This document shows, in pieces, positions 8,543-18,679 of a stretch of 32,673 nucleotides of DNA. Below the pieces are notes generated by a model. That model was given only the letters and a program-made list of their open reading frames with translations. It ran no database searches and was not told where the DNA came from. The position numbers and the translations under genes were made by a program. Source of the stretch: Paracoccaceae bacterium (GTDB taxonomy: Bacteria > Pseudomonadota > Alphaproteobacteria > Rhodobacterales > Rhodobacteraceae); NCBI GenBank assembly GCA_024763335.1, contig JANTFS010000008.1, positions 1 through 32,673 on the forward strand, written 5' to 3'. Each line of letters starts with the position of its first letter. Positions within the stretch are counted from its first letter, which is position 1.

Positions 8543-8773
8543 ATACGGTTTGATGTAGACTGTCGCGACCCGCCTGCCCCTGCCGTAACCGGCGCTTCGC
8601 GACCGAATTCCGCCACCGCACCTTGACGGCAGGTCAATTGAACACCCTTGCGACAGCGAATAGATCTTCCTGATGACAAACGCCGTGCGATTCGAAACTG
8701 TCGGCCTGTTTGGCCCGGGGGTCCGCGTGGCGATACCAAGCGGCCCGGCAAGGGGTGAAGTGGTGGTTGATCC

Positions 8774-10072
8774 GTGAAACGCGACTCGAGTTTCCCCCTT
8801 TCCCTGCATCTCGCCGCCACAAAGGTCCGCGGCCACGCGCGCGCGCAAAAACGTCTGCACGCCGGCATCCACGGCGGCGGGGAAGACCCGAACAGGGGCC
8901 AGGAACGGCTTGGCATCAGCACGGCGCCGCGCCCGAATGGGCCGTTGATCTGGATACATATCGGCAGCGAGGCCGAGGCGCTGGGTGTCCCCGACCTTAT
9001 CGATCGGTTGCGAGAAGAGCGCGGCGATCTGGCGATCCTTCTATCGGTGCAACGCCATGGGCCGGATGCGCTTCTGGCTGCGCGGCTTCCGCGCGATGTG
9101 CTGGTGCAACTTGCCCCCTACGGGCTCGGCCGGGGGCCTGCCAAATTCCTCGCGCATTGGCGCCCGAATGTCGCGATCTGGGCTGACAACCGGCTTGAGC
9201 CAGCGCTGATTGATGCGGCGAACCGGGCCGGTGTGCCGATACTCCTTGTCGATGCGCGGGTGCCGGAGCGGCCGGGCTGGCCCCGGCTCCCGGGCGTCCG
9301 GCGCGCGCTTCTCAAACGGTTCAGGCATATACTTGCGGGCGATGAGCGCTCGGCAGAGGGGCTGCGGGCGCTGGGCGTTTCCGTCGACCGCCTCGAGGCA
9401 CTTGGGTTTCTGCAGGAAGGCGCCTCGCCGCTCCCATGCAGCCAGGCCGAACGGGATATGCTGGCCGAAATCCTCGAGGCCCGGCCGGTCTGGCTGGCCG
9501 CCGATGTGACCGCGCGCGAAATCGAAATGGTGACGGCGGCGCACCGGCAGGCGATGCGCCGGGCCCACCGGCTGTTGCTCGTTCTGGTCCCGGAGCGGGT
9601 GGAGGATGGAGCACGGATCGCGGCGGAACTGGAGGCCGAAGGTTGGGTTGTGGGGCAGCGTTCGCTGGACGAGGAACCCGAGCCGGAAGTCGAGATACTC
9701 ATCGCCGACCAGAGCGATGAGCTTGGGCTATGGTATCGTCTCTCGCCGGTATCGCTGATCGGCGGAACCCTGCTCGGGGAGGCGCGGGAGGGTCCGCGTA
9801 ATCCCTATGAGGCCGCGGCGCTCGGATCGGCGGTTCTGCATGGTCCCCACATGGGGATGTGGCGCGAAAGCTATGCAAGGCTGCGCGAAGCGGGGGCGGC
9901 GCGCACGGTGATGGATACCGCATCCCTTGCGCGTGCGGTGGAATACCTTCTCGCACCGGACAAGGTCGCCGAGATGGCCGCAGCGGCATGGGAGGTGACC
10001 ACCTCCGGCGCCGAGGCCACCGATCGTGTCGTCGCGCTGGTGAATGAGTTGCTCGACGAGCAGGAGGTCTGA
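8774..10072 (+). CDS. Divergent 3-deoxy-D-manno-octulosonic acid (Kdo) transferase-like glycosyltransferase
   Basis: GPLIWIHIGSEAEAL..., VSLIGGTLLGEAREGPRNPYEAAALGSAVLHGPH typical of the WaaA C-terminal half; followed by lpxK. Confidence 0.78.
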   Translation: MKRDSSFPLSLHLAATKVRGHARAQKRLHAGIHGGGEDPNRGQERLGISTAPRPNGPLIWIHIGSEAEALGVPDLIDRLREERGDLAILLSVQRHGPDALLAARLPRDVLVQLAPYGLGRGPAKFLAHWRPNVAIWADNRLEPALIDAANRAGVPILLVDARVPERPGWPRLPGVRRALLKRFRHILAGDERSAEGLRALGVSVDRLEALGFLQEGASPLPCSQAERDMLAEILEARPVWLAADVTAREIEMVTAAHRQAMRRAHRLLLVLVPERVEDGARIAAELEAEGWVVGQRSLDEEPEPEVEILIADQSDELGLWYRLSPVSLIGGTLLGEAREGPRNPYEAAALGSAVLHGPHMGMWRESYARLREAGAARTVMDTASLARAVEYLLAPDKVAEMAAAAWEVTTSGAEATDRVVALVNELLDEQEV

Positions 10073-11028
10073 TGATGCGGCCGGGCTTCTGGTATCGCAA
10101 GCCGGGGCGATTATTGCGCTTGATCGGCCCGCTTGCCCGTGGCGTGGCTGTCAGCCGAGCCCGGGCGCGGCGACTGGAGATGCCGGTGCCGGTCGTGGCC
10201 ATCGGCAGTCTTTCGATCGGCGGCACCGGCAAAACGCCCACGGTGATTGCGTTGGCACAAAGGCTCGCGATGAAGGGGCGAAACGTGCATGTGGTGACCC
10301 GGGGGGCAGGTCCGCCGCTGCGGATCGAAGAGCGCCGGCACGCGGCGGAAGATGTCGGCGATGAGCCGCTCCTCATTGCAGCCTTTGCGCCCACGTGGAC
10401 CGCCGGAAATTTGGCCCAGGGCGTTCACAGCGCCATCGCCGAAGGGGCAGAAATCATCGTTCTGGATCGCGGCCTGCCCGATGGGCCGATCAAGGCAGAC
10501 CTGAACATCCTGGTGGAGGACGCGCACCGCGGGTTCGGCAATGGATTTGCCTGGCCGCTTGGTCCGTTGAACCGGGTCATTGCACCGGGAGTGGCCGGTG
10601 CCGATCTGCTGGTTGCGGTCGGTTCCGAGGCCGCGCAGGAGCGGTTTCGTGCGAAATGGGGGTCAGCCGTGTCGTGCCCAATCGTCACTGGCCGGCTCGA
10701 GCCGCTCCCCACCGGCATGGAATGGGCCGGGCTCGATGTCGTTGCCTTCGCCGGCATCGGGGCGCCGGAACGCTTCTTCGCGACCTTGCGTGGCCTGGGG
10801 GCAAACCTGCTTCGGACACAGGCGCTTTCGGATCATCAGGAGCTCACACCCGCCTTGCTCGCGCGGCTGGACAAGGAGGCGCAGTTGCGCAGCGCGCAGC
10901 TCGTCACCACCGAGAAAGATGCGGTGCGCCTGCCGCGGGACTACCGCGCGCGGGTCGTCAGCCTGCCCGTGCGCCTCGAACTCGACGACTGGGCGGCTCT
11001 GGATGCCCTGCTGCCGGCGCCGGTCTAG
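10072..11028 (+). CDS. lpxK: Tetraacyldisaccharide 4'-kinase LpxK
   Basis: MRPGFWYRKPGRLLRLIGP..VVAIGSLSIGGTGKTPTVIALA P-loop, VLDRGLPDGPIKADLNILVED, HQELTP..TTEKDAVRLP. Confidence 0.95.
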   Translation: MMRPGFWYRKPGRLLRLIGPLARGVAVSRARARRLEMPVPVVAIGSLSIGGTGKTPTVIALAQRLAMKGRNVHVVTRGAGPPLRIEERRHAAEDVGDEPLLIAAFAPTWTAGNLAQGVHSAIAEGAEIIVLDRGLPDGPIKADLNILVEDAHRGFGNGFAWPLGPLNRVIAPGVAGADLLVAVGSEAAQERFRAKWGSAVSCPIVTGRLEPLPTGMEWAGLDVVAFAGIGAPERFFATLRGLGANLLRTQALSDHQELTPALLARLDKEAQLRSAQLVTTEKDAVRLPRDYRARVVSLPVRLELDDWAALDALLPAPV

Positions 11029-11717
11029 TCGGCAAGGGCGGCGTCGATGATGTCCTTGAGCGCGGCATAGCTCATGTTGGAATGCTTGGTGCCATTGATG
11101 ACGAGCGACGGCGTTGCGTTGATTTCATGAGCTTCGGCGGTGGTCTGATAGGTTTCAACCAGACGGGTGGCCATGGACTGATCAGAGAAACATGCGTCGA
11201 TCTCCGCGTCCGTCAGACCGGCCGTCTTCCCAAGGGTGCGCAGATTGGCGAGGATCTCGTCGCCCTGTCCCGAGCCGATCCATTCGCGCTGTTTGTCATA
11301 GAGCATCCCCGAAATGCCGAAATACCGCTCCTCGCCGCCGCAGTTCGCGATCAGGCCGCCCCACAGCCCATAGCGATCGAAATAGACCTCGCGGTGAATG
11401 AATTTCACCTTGCCTGTGTCAATATATTCGGACTTCAGCTGCTTGAACTGGTCGGCATGGAAATCTGCACAATGCGGGCAGGTGTAAGACGCGTATTCGA
11501 TCACCGTGACTGGCGCATTTTCGTCTCCCAGAACGTGGTCGGGCAGAATGGACGGCGCGGGCTCTTCGCTTTGCGCAGCGGTTTCGCCGGTGCCGTCGGA
11601 TGAATCCGACGTCGCGGTGGAGAGTTGTGAGGTTTGGGTCGAGGGCTGGGTGAAATACCAGGCGCCACCGCCAATGGCGAGCAACAGCACTGCGATGATC
11701 GGGAGAAAACGGGTCAT
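11025..11717 (-). CDS. DsbA-family thiol:disulfide oxidoreductase
   Basis: N-terminal TM/signal; VTVIEYASYTCPHCADFHADQF, EINATPSLVING; start trimmed from ORF 11025..11960. Confidence 0.88.
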   Translation of the reverse strand: MTRFLPIIAVLLLAIGGGAWYFTQPSTQTSQLSTATSDSSDGTGETAAQSEEPAPSILPDHVLGDENAPVTVIEYASYTCPHCADFHADQFKQLKSEYIDTGKVKFIHREVYFDRYGLWGGLIANCGGEERYFGISGMLYDKQREWIGSGQGDEILANLRTLGKTAGLTDAEIDACFSDQSMATRLVETYQTTAEAHEINATPSLVINGTKHSNMSYAALKDIIDAALAD

Positions 11718-11727
11718 GGAGATCCTC

Positions 11728-12264
11728 TTATTCGGCCGGGTCGTTGCGGCGAGATAGGACGTTTTGCGCCAGAGCTTCAAGTGCCAGGCGCAGTGACTCG
11801 TCACGCACGCCCTCGGCACTCTTGCGCGCGCGCGCGATGGTCTTGGGGTCAGCTCCACGCTCAGGCTGTGGGGCAGGGCGCGCAAACTGGGCCTGCCCCT
11901 CGGAAAACCCGGTGGGCGCGGTCTGGGTAATCCGGATTCGCGAAATGGCCGCATAGCCATAGGTCGCGTTGACGCGATCGCGGATCATTTCTTTCTGCAT
12001 CTCGAGAATTGGCGCATTCGCGCCGGTTGTCAGGAGAACCAGGGTGGCGCCAAAGCCGCCGTCGCGCCCGTAACTGACCTCCACAGGCCGCGCCGTGCCA
12101 GCGACATCGGGGCCCGCGATCTCCTCCCAATGCGTCAACAGCCGGGTGACGGCGAAGCCGCGGGATTCGCCCGCCTTCCGGATGCGCGACGTCAGCAGGT
12201 TCGACGTTCGTTCAAAGCCGCGCATGCGCCGGTCTGGCTGTTTTTCCCGTGTGGCCACTGGCAA
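11728..12264 (-). CDS. DUF721 (DciA-like) protein
   Basis: RGFAVTRLLTHWEEIAGPDVAGTARPVEVSY..GYAAISRIRITQT. Confidence 0.8.
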   Translation of the reverse strand: MPVATREKQPDRRMRGFERTSNLLTSRIRKAGESRGFAVTRLLTHWEEIAGPDVAGTARPVEVSYGRDGGFGATLVLLTTGANAPILEMQKEMIRDRVNATYGYAAISRIRITQTAPTGFSEGQAQFARPAPQPERGADPKTIARARKSAEGVRDESLRLALEALAQNVLSRRNDPAE

Positions 12265-12337
12265 GTCCTCTCAACGCTGCGATACTACGGGCTTCGTTGC
12301 AGGGGTGCCACTTCAAATGGGAAGGGCGGGATAAAAC

Positions 12338-13396
12338 ATGCGTGACGCGGGCATTCTGGCGGCCGAGCTTCTCGACTGGTACGATCAGCACGCCCGCGAC
12401 CTGCCCTGGCGCGTGAGCCCGGCCGACCGCAGGGCGGGCGTGCAGCCTGACCCTTACGCCGTCTGGCTGTCGGAGGTGATGTTGCAGCAAACAACCGTCG
12501 CGGCGGTGCAGGGCTATTTCACCCGGTTCACCGAGCTTTGGCCGACGGTCGAGGCGCTGGCGGCGGCGGAGGATGCGAGGGTGATGGGCGAATGGGCCGG
12601 GCTTGGATACTACGCCCGGGCCCGAAACCTGCTCAAATGCGCCCGCGTGGTGACGGCCGAGTTGGGGGGGCGCTTCCCCGACACGATCGAGCGCCTGCGC
12701 GCGTTGCCCGGCATCGGCCCCTATACCTCGGCCGCGATCGCCGCGATTGCCTTTGACCGGCCAGAAGCGGTGGTCGACGGCAATGTCGAGCGCGTCATGG
12801 CACGCCTCCATCGCATCGAGGCGCCATTGCCCAAGGCAAAGGCCGAATTGCGCGCGCGCGCCGCGGAGATGACGCCGCTGGCGCGCCCGGGCGACTATGC
12901 TCAGGCGGTGATGGATCTTGGGGCAACAGTCTGCACAGCCAGATCACCGGCCTGCGGGCTCTGCCCCTGGCGCGGGGCATGCCGCGCGCGCGCTGCCGGA
13001 GTGGCGTCCGGCCTTCCGCGGCGCATGGCAAAACCGCCCAAACCCACACGCTGGGGCCTCGCATATATCGGGCGCCGGGCCGACGGGGCGTGGCTTCTGG
13101 AGCGTCGGCCGGACCGTGGGCTCTTGGGCGGCATGCTGGGCTGGCCGGGCGGCGACTGGGGCGAGACCGCTGAAGGTCTGCCGCCGGTGGCAGCCGACTG
13201 GCGCGACATCGGCGCCGAGGTGCGCCATACCTTCACCCATTTCCATCTTCGGCTCGGCCTTCGCGTGGCCAACCTTCCGCAGCATTGCGAGCCGGCGCGC
13301 GGAGAATTCATTGCCGCGCTGGAACCGGACGATCTGCCGACCGTCATGCGCAAGGCCTATGATCTTGCGCGCGCCGAGCTTGGCGGTCCTGTGTGA
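12338..13396 (+). CDS. mutY: A/G-specific adenine glycosylase MutY
   Basis: LPWR, VMLQQTTVAAV, LPGIGPYTSAAIAAIAF, VVDGNVERVMAR, 4Fe-4S CTARSPACGLCPWRGAC. Confidence 0.96.
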   Translation: MRDAGILAAELLDWYDQHARDLPWRVSPADRRAGVQPDPYAVWLSEVMLQQTTVAAVQGYFTRFTELWPTVEALAAAEDARVMGEWAGLGYYARARNLLKCARVVTAELGGRFPDTIERLRALPGIGPYTSAAIAAIAFDRPEAVVDGNVERVMARLHRIEAPLPKAKAELRARAAEMTPLARPGDYAQAVMDLGATVCTARSPACGLCPWRGACRARAAGVASGLPRRMAKPPKPTRWGLAYIGRRADGAWLLERRPDRGLLGGMLGWPGGDWGETAEGLPPVAADWRDIGAEVRHTFTHFHLRLGLRVANLPQHCEPARGEFIAALEPDDLPTVMRKAYDLARAELGGPV

Positions 13397-13454
13397 AACC
13401 GCCGCACCCGTTGAGCCGGTGACGGCACCGGCGTATGCTTGGGCTCGCAAGAGC

Positions 13455-14609
13455 ATGAAAGGTCTCACCATGGTTCCTGCTTCCAAGGTCGCTCGGTTCA
13501 CGAGTGCCGCGCCCTTCTGGGTTTCGCTTCTGCTCCTGCCATTGGTCTTTCTCTCGGCGCGGTATGGTGGCTGGGCGATCCTCCTGCCGCCGCTGGCCGC
13601 GTGGTATCTCTACACCGCGCTTGATGTTGTGCTTGGGCGCAATACCGAGAACCCTGATCTCGAAACGCCGGACAAGGCGCTTTTCTGGTACAAGCTTCTG
13701 ACCTGGATCTGGGTGCCGATCCAGCTGGTGATGATCTTCGGCACGATCTGGTATGTGACCGGGGCCGATCACCTGAACGGGTGGGAGAAGCTCGGGGTGA
13801 TGCTCGGGGTCGGTATCCTTTCGGGCGCGGTCGGGGCGGTCTATGCCCATGAGTTGATGCACCAGTCCGACCGGTTCGAGCGACTGCTGGCCGACATTCT
13901 GCTGGCTACGATCCTCTATGGCCACTTCCGCACCGAGCATCTTCTCGTGCATCACCCCTGGGTTGGCACGCCGCGTGACGGGGTGACGGCACGCTACAAC
14001 GAGGGGTTTCACCGCTATTTCATCCGGGTGCTTCTGACCGGGCCGATCTCGGCATGGAAGGCCGAGAAGGCGATGCTTGCCCGGCGCGATCTTTCGCCTT
14101 GGGATGGGGCGAACCCGTTTTGGCATTACATTGCCTTGCAGGTGGGTGCGGTCACGCTCGCGTTGCTGGTCGGTGGTTGGGAGGGGCTGGGGCTCTTTGT
14201 GTTTCAGGCGCTGGTGGCGATCTGGCAGCTCGAGTTGACGAACTACGTCGAACACTACGGGCTGACGCGGAAATACCTTGGCGACGGAAAGTATGAGCCG
14301 GTGCGCCCGCATCACAGCTGGAACTCCGACCATCGGGCGACGAACTGGCAATTCATCAATCTTCAGCGCCATTCCGACCACCATTACAAGCCCGCCCGAC
14401 GTTATCCGCTCCTGCAGACCTACCCCGACAGCGAGGCGCCGCAATTGCCACTGGGCTATACGGGGATGACTTTCTTGGCGATGATCCCGCCGCTTTGGCG
14501 CCGGGTGATGAACCCGAAGGTGCGCAAGTGGCGCAAGGATCACTACCCCGAGATCACCGATTGGAGGCCCTACAAGCGCGGTGAATTTCCGGCGCCGAAG
14601 ATCCGATAG
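13455..14609 (+). CDS. alkB: AlkB-type integral-membrane alkane 1-monooxygenase
   Basis: Multi-TM; His boxes HELMHQ, EHLLVHHPWVGTPRD, NYVEHYGL, LQRHSDHHYKPARRYPLLQTY; alternate ATG 13470. Confidence 0.92.
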   Translation: MKGLTMVPASKVARFTSAAPFWVSLLLLPLVFLSARYGGWAILLPPLAAWYLYTALDVVLGRNTENPDLETPDKALFWYKLLTWIWVPIQLVMIFGTIWYVTGADHLNGWEKLGVMLGVGILSGAVGAVYAHELMHQSDRFERLLADILLATILYGHFRTEHLLVHHPWVGTPRDGVTARYNEGFHRYFIRVLLTGPISAWKAEKAMLARRDLSPWDGANPFWHYIALQVGAVTLALLVGGWEGLGLFVFQALVAIWQLELTNYVEHYGLTRKYLGDGKYEPVRPHHSWNSDHRATNWQFINLQRHSDHHYKPARRYPLLQTYPDSEAPQLPLGYTGMTFLAMIPPLWRRVMNPKVRKWRKDHYPEITDWRPYKRGEFPAPKIR

Positions 14610-14649
14610 GGCTGGAAAATCGTGCGGCTGCGCCGCGCAGGTTTGATTG

Positions 14650-14668
14650 CCGGGGGCGTTGCCCCCGG
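14650..14668. repeat. Hairpin with flanking sequence resembling a Rhodobacterales intergenic repeat
   Basis: CCGGGGGC-GTT-GCCCCCGG then ACCCCGAGGTATTTTCGGACCAAAGAAGA, between convergent alkB and glycosyltransferase. Confidence 0.45.
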
Positions 14669-14702
14669 ACCCCGAGGTATTTTCGGACCAAAGAAGACGA
14701 TG

Positions 14703-15956
14703 TTACAGCTTGGAGGCGATGCGGTCGACCAATTCGACTGCGCGCGCGACGCCGTCTTCGCTCTGCATCTCGTCGCCGATCGCTTCTGCCCGGGCCCGGG
14801 TTTGTTTGGACAGGGCTGTCTCCAGCGCGCGGGCCAGTTTTTCCGCGGTAAGCCGCTTGAGGGGGATGGGTGTGGGCCCCGCGCCGAGTGCTGCAACGCG
14901 CGCGCCGAAAAATGGTTGATCGGCAAGCACGGGGCAAATGATCGATGGCCGGCCCCAGCGCAGGCCTTCGTGCGTGGTGCCCGATCCGCCGTGGTGGATG
15001 ACGGCGTCCATCCTTGGAAAGAGCCAGGTGTGGGGGGCAAAATCGAGCGGCAAGATCTGGTCACTTGTCTCGACGTGCCCGATGCCACCCCAGCCGGTTG
15101 CGGCAACCGCGCGAAGCCCTGTCAAGCGCAGGGCACCGAGGAGAGCCTCGGTGGTGCGGGCGGTGTCGATGCCGGGCATGGAGCCGAAACCGGCATAAAC
15201 GACAGGATCACCGGCGGCGAGGAAGCTTTCGAGCGCCGCGGGCGGGCTCCAGTTTTCGGGCTTGGTGAACAGATAGCCCGTCTGGATCTCGGTGTCGGGC
15301 CAGGTGGCGGGCCGGGGGAAAAGATGCGGCGAATAGGCGTGCAGGCGGTTGGCTTTGCCATGCGCAGAGTAGCCGCCCAGCGGATCCATTTTCGGGCCGA
15401 TGTCGGTTCCCGTGGCCTTTGTCCAACGCCGGATCATCATTCGCGAGCCCATCCGCATGGCGGCCATGATCAGCTTGTGGCTGGCGAGGTTCCCCAGCCG
15501 TCCGAGAGACCGGGATGAGATGAGGAATTGTGGGTAGTCGCTCGTGGGCATGAAGCCGGGCTGGAGCATGACGGGGATCGAGATCGCCCCGAGGTGCCGG
15601 GCAAGCTGGGGCGCGATGCCGGCCTTGAAGTGATGGAGGATGAGATCGGGGGCAACATCCAGGCCGATGGTCCATACGGCCGAGAGCTGCTGGTTCATCA
15701 GATCGCTTGCCCAGCGGTAGGCCATGACCCGACCCGCAAGTGAGGTCATCGCGGCCTTGATCTCGGGCCTTTCCACCAGCTCCTGCATGTCCATGGGCAG
15801 GGGATGGAAGGCAAGGCCGGCAGCCTCGATCATGCCGGAGAAATTTTTCGGAGCGGCAAGCGTGACCTTGTGGCCCTGCGCCGCAAGGCCATCCCCGAGG
15901 GCAACGAAGGGCTGCACGTCACCGCGCGTGCCGCTGGCGATGAGGAGGATCTTCAT
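14703..15956 (-). CDS. Glycosyltransferase, UDP-glucosyl/sterol-glucosyltransferase-like (GT28/GT1 type)
   Basis: MKILLIASGTRGDVQPFVALGDGLAAQGHKVTLAAP...YAGFGSMPG...AVIHHGGSGTTHEGLRWGRPSIICPVLADQPFFGARV; start trimmed to ATG 15956. Confidence 0.88.
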   Translation of the reverse strand: MKILLIASGTRGDVQPFVALGDGLAAQGHKVTLAAPKNFSGMIEAAGLAFHPLPMDMQELVERPEIKAAMTSLAGRVMAYRWASDLMNQQLSAVWTIGLDVAPDLILHHFKAGIAPQLARHLGAISIPVMLQPGFMPTSDYPQFLISSRSLGRLGNLASHKLIMAAMRMGSRMMIRRWTKATGTDIGPKMDPLGGYSAHGKANRLHAYSPHLFPRPATWPDTEIQTGYLFTKPENWSPPAALESFLAAGDPVVYAGFGSMPGIDTARTTEALLGALRLTGLRAVAATGWGGIGHVETSDQILPLDFAPHTWLFPRMDAVIHHGGSGTTHEGLRWGRPSIICPVLADQPFFGARVAALGAGPTPIPLKRLTAEKLARALETALSKQTRARAEAIGDEMQSEDGVARAVELVDRIASKL

Positions 15957-15972
15957 GCAGGCAGTAGCCCAC

Positions 15973-16000
15973 AAAAAAGGCCCCGCCACAAGGGCGGGGC
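15973..16000 (-). terminator. Intrinsic terminator downstream of ccrM
   Basis: Minus strand GCCCCGCC-loop-GGCGGGGC, T6 tract on the minus strand (AAAAAA 15973-15978). Confidence 0.8.
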
Positions 16001-16055
16001 TTCAGTTGGAGTGCCTTGGCACATGGCCACAGGCACAGGCGGTACCTCATTGAAT

Positions 16056-17189
<1,134 letters not shown>

Positions 17190-17198
17190 TTATCCACA
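17190..17198 (+). promoter_or_regulatory. Consensus DnaA box upstream of ccrM
   Basis: TTATCCACA, exact match, 40 bp upstream of the ccrM start codon; GAGTC at 17203-17207. Confidence 0.6.
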
Positions 17199-17238
17199 GG
17201 ATGAGTCAAAGGCGATTTGGCGTCAATTCCTTTTTGAA

Positions 17239-17877
17239 TCAGTCACTTACAGATTTTTCTTGATACAAGATATTGTGCACGGGCTTGAACGAACGCCTAT
17301 GGTGTGGGGTGACCCCAAGACTTTGAAGCGCCGAAATATGGCTTTTTGATGGATATCCGGCGTTCCTCTCCCAGCCGTAGCCGGGATGCTGTTGCGCAAG
17401 ATCCACCATGATCCGGTCACGGGTGACTTTCGCCACGATCGAGGCCGCCGCGATCGAGACAGCACGGCCATCACCTTTGACGATTGCCTCGGCGCTGATC
17501 GTGAGGCCACGGGGGATCATGTTGCCATCAATCAGCAGGTGATCGGGCTGCGGGGAGAGCCCGGCCACGGCGCGCTGCATCGCCAGATGTGCGGCGCGCA
17601 GGATGTTGAACTCGTCGATTTCGGCAACGCTGGCGTGCGCCACCGAAACTCGGGCGCGCGTCATGATCTCGTCGAAGAGCACCTCTCGCCGCTTCGCGGT
17701 CAGTTTTTTTGAATCATTCAGACCGGGCGGTATATCGTCGGGGTTCAGGATAACCGCCGCAGCGGTCACGGGTCCGGCAAGCGGACCCCGGCCGACTTCA
17801 TCGACTCCGGCGACGCGACCGGCACCGGTGGCCAGGGCGCGGGATTCGAGCGAGAAATCGGGGGTGTTTGGCATCAT
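17239..17877 (-). CDS. rnhB: Ribonuclease HII
   Basis: [58 protein letters not shown]; start ATG 17877 or 17874. Confidence 0.96.
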   Translation of the reverse strand: MMPNTPDFSLESRALATGAGRVAGVDEVGRGPLAGPVTAAAVILNPDDIPPGLNDSKKLTAKRREVLFDEIMTRARVSVAHASVAEIDEFNILRAAHLAMQRAVAGLSPQPDHLLIDGNMIPRGLTISAEAIVKGDGRAVSIAAASIVAKVTRDRIMVDLAQQHPGYGWERNAGYPSKSHISALQSLGVTPHHRRSFKPVHNILYQEKSVSD

Positions 17878-17997
17878 GGAGTCTGGGTCGCGCAAAGCCG
17901 GGCGCAACGCAAGACAATTTGGGCGGGGGGCCGAAGCCCGCCCGCCCGAGGCGCGGTTACCTGCGACGATCCGCGCCCCTGCTCGAAAGATGCTGGA

Positions 17998-18501
17998 TCA
18001 ACGGCGCGACGTCCGCTGGCCGTCGCCGCGTTCGCGGTAACCGAAACGCGACAGGCATTGGGCGTCATAGGCGTTCACGTTGCGGTCACGGCGCGGGACC
18101 CAGACGCGTTCTTCGCAACGCTTCGGCAGGGATTGCCAGTAATCGAAATTCCGCTTCAGGCAGGCGCGGCGATAGTAGGTTCCACGATCCGGCCCACGGT
18201 GCACCACGAGTTCGCAGCGGGCAGGGAGCACCTTGCGGCGGTTGACACGCGGCCTTTCGCGGTCGCCGCGGCTCGGGCGCGTGTTGGGCGGTGTGATCAC
18301 CACCCGGCGATCACCGTGCTGGTTGGCCGACGCAATGATCCCAGCCGTCAGAAGTGCAAAGAACGAGGCCGCAGCGAAGGCGGCGGCATCGTCATTGCCG
18401 GCCTTGGCGGGGGTGGCGGCGATCGGGGAGAGCGCGAGCGAGGCCGAGAGAACCGTGATGATGCCGGTGCGGGCGAGGGACTTGGGGAAGAAGCGTGTCA
18501 T
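17998..18501 (-). CDS. Secreted basic Cys-containing protein of unknown function
   Basis: MTRFFPKSLARTGIITVLSASLALSPIAATPAKA signal; Arg-rich C-terminus; SD upstream of ATG 18501. Confidence 0.65.
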   Translation of the reverse strand: MTRFFPKSLARTGIITVLSASLALSPIAATPAKAGNDDAAAFAAASFFALLTAGIIASANQHGDRRVVITPPNTRPSRGDRERPRVNRRKVLPARCELVVHRGPDRGTYYRRACLKRNFDYWQSLPKRCEERVWVPRRDRNVNAYDAQCLSRFGYRERGDGQRTSRR

Positions 18502-18592
18502 GTCTTGTCCTTTCCAGAAACTGAGGACCCGGGGGCGGGCCACGATGAAGATCGAGGTGGGACAAACCTGAGCCATGGGCCGGCGGACAAAC

Positions 18593-18652
18593 AATAACGG
18601 CCGGTTGTTATGAGATATCACCGGGTCGCGAGGGGGTTTGTTATTGAATAAC
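18593..18652. promoter_or_regulatory. AATAAC inverted repeats upstream of the secreted-protein / membrane wHTH pair
   Basis: AATAAC-GGCCG-GTTGTT (18593-18609, one mismatch) and GTTATT-G-AATAAC (18640-18652, perfect). Confidence 0.4.
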
Positions 18653-18679
18653 CGTCCGGGTGGGCGCAGGTTCGAGGGC

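Noticed and set aside
8470-8922. N-terminal extension of the metF-like ORF
   Set aside because: Low-complexity residues with no family resemblance; strong SD and ATG at 8469 mark the real start, and the extension covers the leader and the divergent waaA 5' end.
12918-13454. N-terminal extension of the alkB ORF (ORF starts at 12918)
   Set aside because: The first ~179 codons overlap mutY out of frame; genuine AlkB sequence starts at ATG 13455 or 13470.
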